Origin: Euborellia annulipes
Taxonomy: Eukaryota; Arthropoda; Insecta; Dermaptera; Anisolabididae
DNA: 64,000 nucleotides
NCBI GenBank assembly: GCA_023213315.1
Contig: JAKCPI010000867.1
Span: forward strand, 124,001 to 188,000
Reading direction: 5' to 3'
Part shown: positions 62,764 to 64,000 of the stretch, in pieces
How positions within the stretch are numbered: position 1 is the stretch's first letter
Layout of the letters: the number at the start of each line of letters is the position of its first letter
The notes under the pieces: model-generated
Databases searched by the model: none
Seen by the model: only the letters and a program-made list of their open reading frames with translations
Told to the model about the DNA's origin: nothing
Translations under genes and position numbers: made by a program

Positions 62764-63545
62764 TTGTAACCTAGCCAAAATATTTATCCCCTTAAACAAC
62801 ATTCAGGGTAAAAAATTTGCATTTGTAGTTCAACCCCGTTGGGAATAAAGGGGCGCGAGAACCTATACAGATTAGCGAGTCGGAGATGTTTTGATTAATA
62901 ACTAAATAAATATTAAAGCTAGGAAATTGAAACATAGCCAAAATATATATGCAAATGCACAAAATTAAGGGTAAAAAATTTGTATTTATAGTTCAACCCC
63001 TTTGTGAATAAGGGGGCGCGAGAACCGTAATAGATTAGCGAGACGAAGATGTCTTTATTAATAAATAAATAAATATTACAATTAAAAAATTGAAACCTGG
63101 CCAAAATATTTATCTAAATTCACAAAATTAAGGGTAAAAAATTTGCACTTGTAGATCAACCCCTTTGGAAATAAGAGGGTGAGAGTGATAGTTAAGCGAG
63201 AGGGAGATGTTTTGGTTAATAACTAAATAAATACCAGAGCCAGAATATCGAAACCTAGGCAAAATATTTATCCCCTTGAACAACATTCAGGGTAAAAAAT
63301 TTGCACTTGTAGTTCAACCCCCTTTGGGAATAAGAGGGTGCGAGAACCGTAATAGATTAGCGAGTCGGAGATGTTTTAATTAATAACTAAATAAATATTA
63401 CAGCCAGGAAATTGATACCTGGCCAAAATATTTATCCATATGCACAAAATTAAGGGTAAAAAATTTGCACTTGTAGTTCAGCCCCTGTGGGATAAGGGGG
63501 CGCAAGAATCGTAATATATTAGCGAGTCGGAGATATTTTCTAAGT
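62764..63545 (+). repeat. ~163-bp satellite, block 2
   Basis: The same unit recurs at about 62805, 62968, 63130, 63291 and 63449. Spacing falls from 163 to 158 bp. The block starts within a unit (AACCTAGCCAAAATATTT), so it is not an exact continuation of block 1. Confidence 0.85.
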
Positions 63546-63831
63546 TATAAAATTATCTATTATTTTCAATAATGAAACCAGAAGGTGTTAAGGGGGGTGC
63601 ATTTCCATTTCTAATTAAATTATTAATACTATTTTCCCTTATAAATCTTTCATCAATAATATCTTTTAGTAAACTCTGTCTTTCTTCAAATAATAAAATT
63701 TTTATCCTTTACAGGGGTGTCCCCCCCCCTCCCCCCCCCCATTTAATTTATTTTCCAACTCTACAAATTTTCTTAATATACTTTATAAAATATTTGATTG
63801 AGAAAAAATATGAAATTTTTTACGATTAAAT

Positions 63832-63874
63832 ATTTTTAAGGGAGGCGTTGTAACATAAAGTTTAGAAACCACTG
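63832..63874 (-). mobile_element. hAT-like terminus, right
   Basis: On the minus strand it reads CAGTGGTTTCTAAACTTTAT, a typical hAT end. Pairing with 60635 is uncertain. Confidence 0.4.
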
Positions 63875-64000
63875 GCCTAGAGTAAGACTCATTCTAGAAA
63901 ATTATACTATGTGTAAAACCCAAAGGCGGATCCAGGGAAGTTTTTCAGGGTTTTAATTTTTTCTGACTAGACGCGAAGCTTGCTGAAGGCCATAGCATTG
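63875..64000. other. Window end, no feature seen
   Basis: The final 126 bp contains AAAGGCGGATCCAGGG, a phrase seen at some transposon ends, but there is not enough sequence to define an element. Confidence 0.3.

Noticed and set aside
59740..63545. CRISPR array
   Set aside because: The repeated units are about 163 bp and contiguous with no unique spacers, and the genome is eukaryotic; it is a satellite.

Overview
The window looks like nuclear DNA of an arthropod. It is AT-rich, has spliced genes with GT..AG introns and pyrimidine/T-rich acceptors, and has intergenic and intronic DNA full of transposon debris. I do not assign a species. The dominant content (1-47501, + strand) is the 3' part of one giant muscle gene of the sallimus/invertebrate-titin type. 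The gene is already open at base 1, so its 5' part lies outside the window.

Layout of the giant gene. One coding exon fills 1-20576. It holds, in order: degenerate acidic repeats; six tandem 139-residue repeats; about 25 tandem 91-residue repeats (21 nearly identical); five copies of a roughly 300-residue K/E/P-rich (PEVK-like) module, with an S/T-rich linker between copies 2 and 3; and a 38-residue repeat tail. Three single-base frame changes (near 6380, 11764 and 12867) break the exon as written. The reading frame is recovered exactly on the other side each time, so I read them as sequence errors in a repetitive region. Twenty-eight small exons follow. They encode an SH3 domain, eleven Ig domains, five Fn3 domains and a short aromatic/basic tail ending at a TGA at 47499-47501. 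All 28 junctions agree in phase. With the three frame changes corrected, the exons add up to a whole number of codons, about 8,604 residues inside the window. A further 78-nt frame-neutral cassette exon candidate sits at 42050-42127. The order (elastic repeats, then SH3, Ig and Fn3 tail, no kinase) fits a Z-disc-anchored I-band spring protein.

Downstream, 50258-51133 (- strand) is a single-exon WBP4/FBP21-like spliceosomal protein with a U1-type zinc finger and one degenerate WW domain. From 51134 to the end I find no confident protein gene. There is a series of exon-like blocks with good splice signals (52971-59087), which may be a non-coding transcript or the 5' exons of a gene beyond the window. 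At the end lies a 163-bp satellite in two blocks separated by a 1.5-kb foldback palindrome.

Mobile DNA. The larger introns and the right third carry a 5'-truncated I-like LINE with a perfect 13-bp target duplication, a hAT-type element with a perfect 8-bp target duplication, Tc1/mariner-type MITEs with TA flanks, tRNA-derived SINEs, short palindromic MITEs, and at least six foldback elements. Several unrelated foldback families carry the same motif: CTGANGA, then a short stem, then GAAAC, sometimes ending in GTC. It resembles the core of a small (possibly dimeric) type I hammerhead ribozyme and is the most unusual signal in the window.
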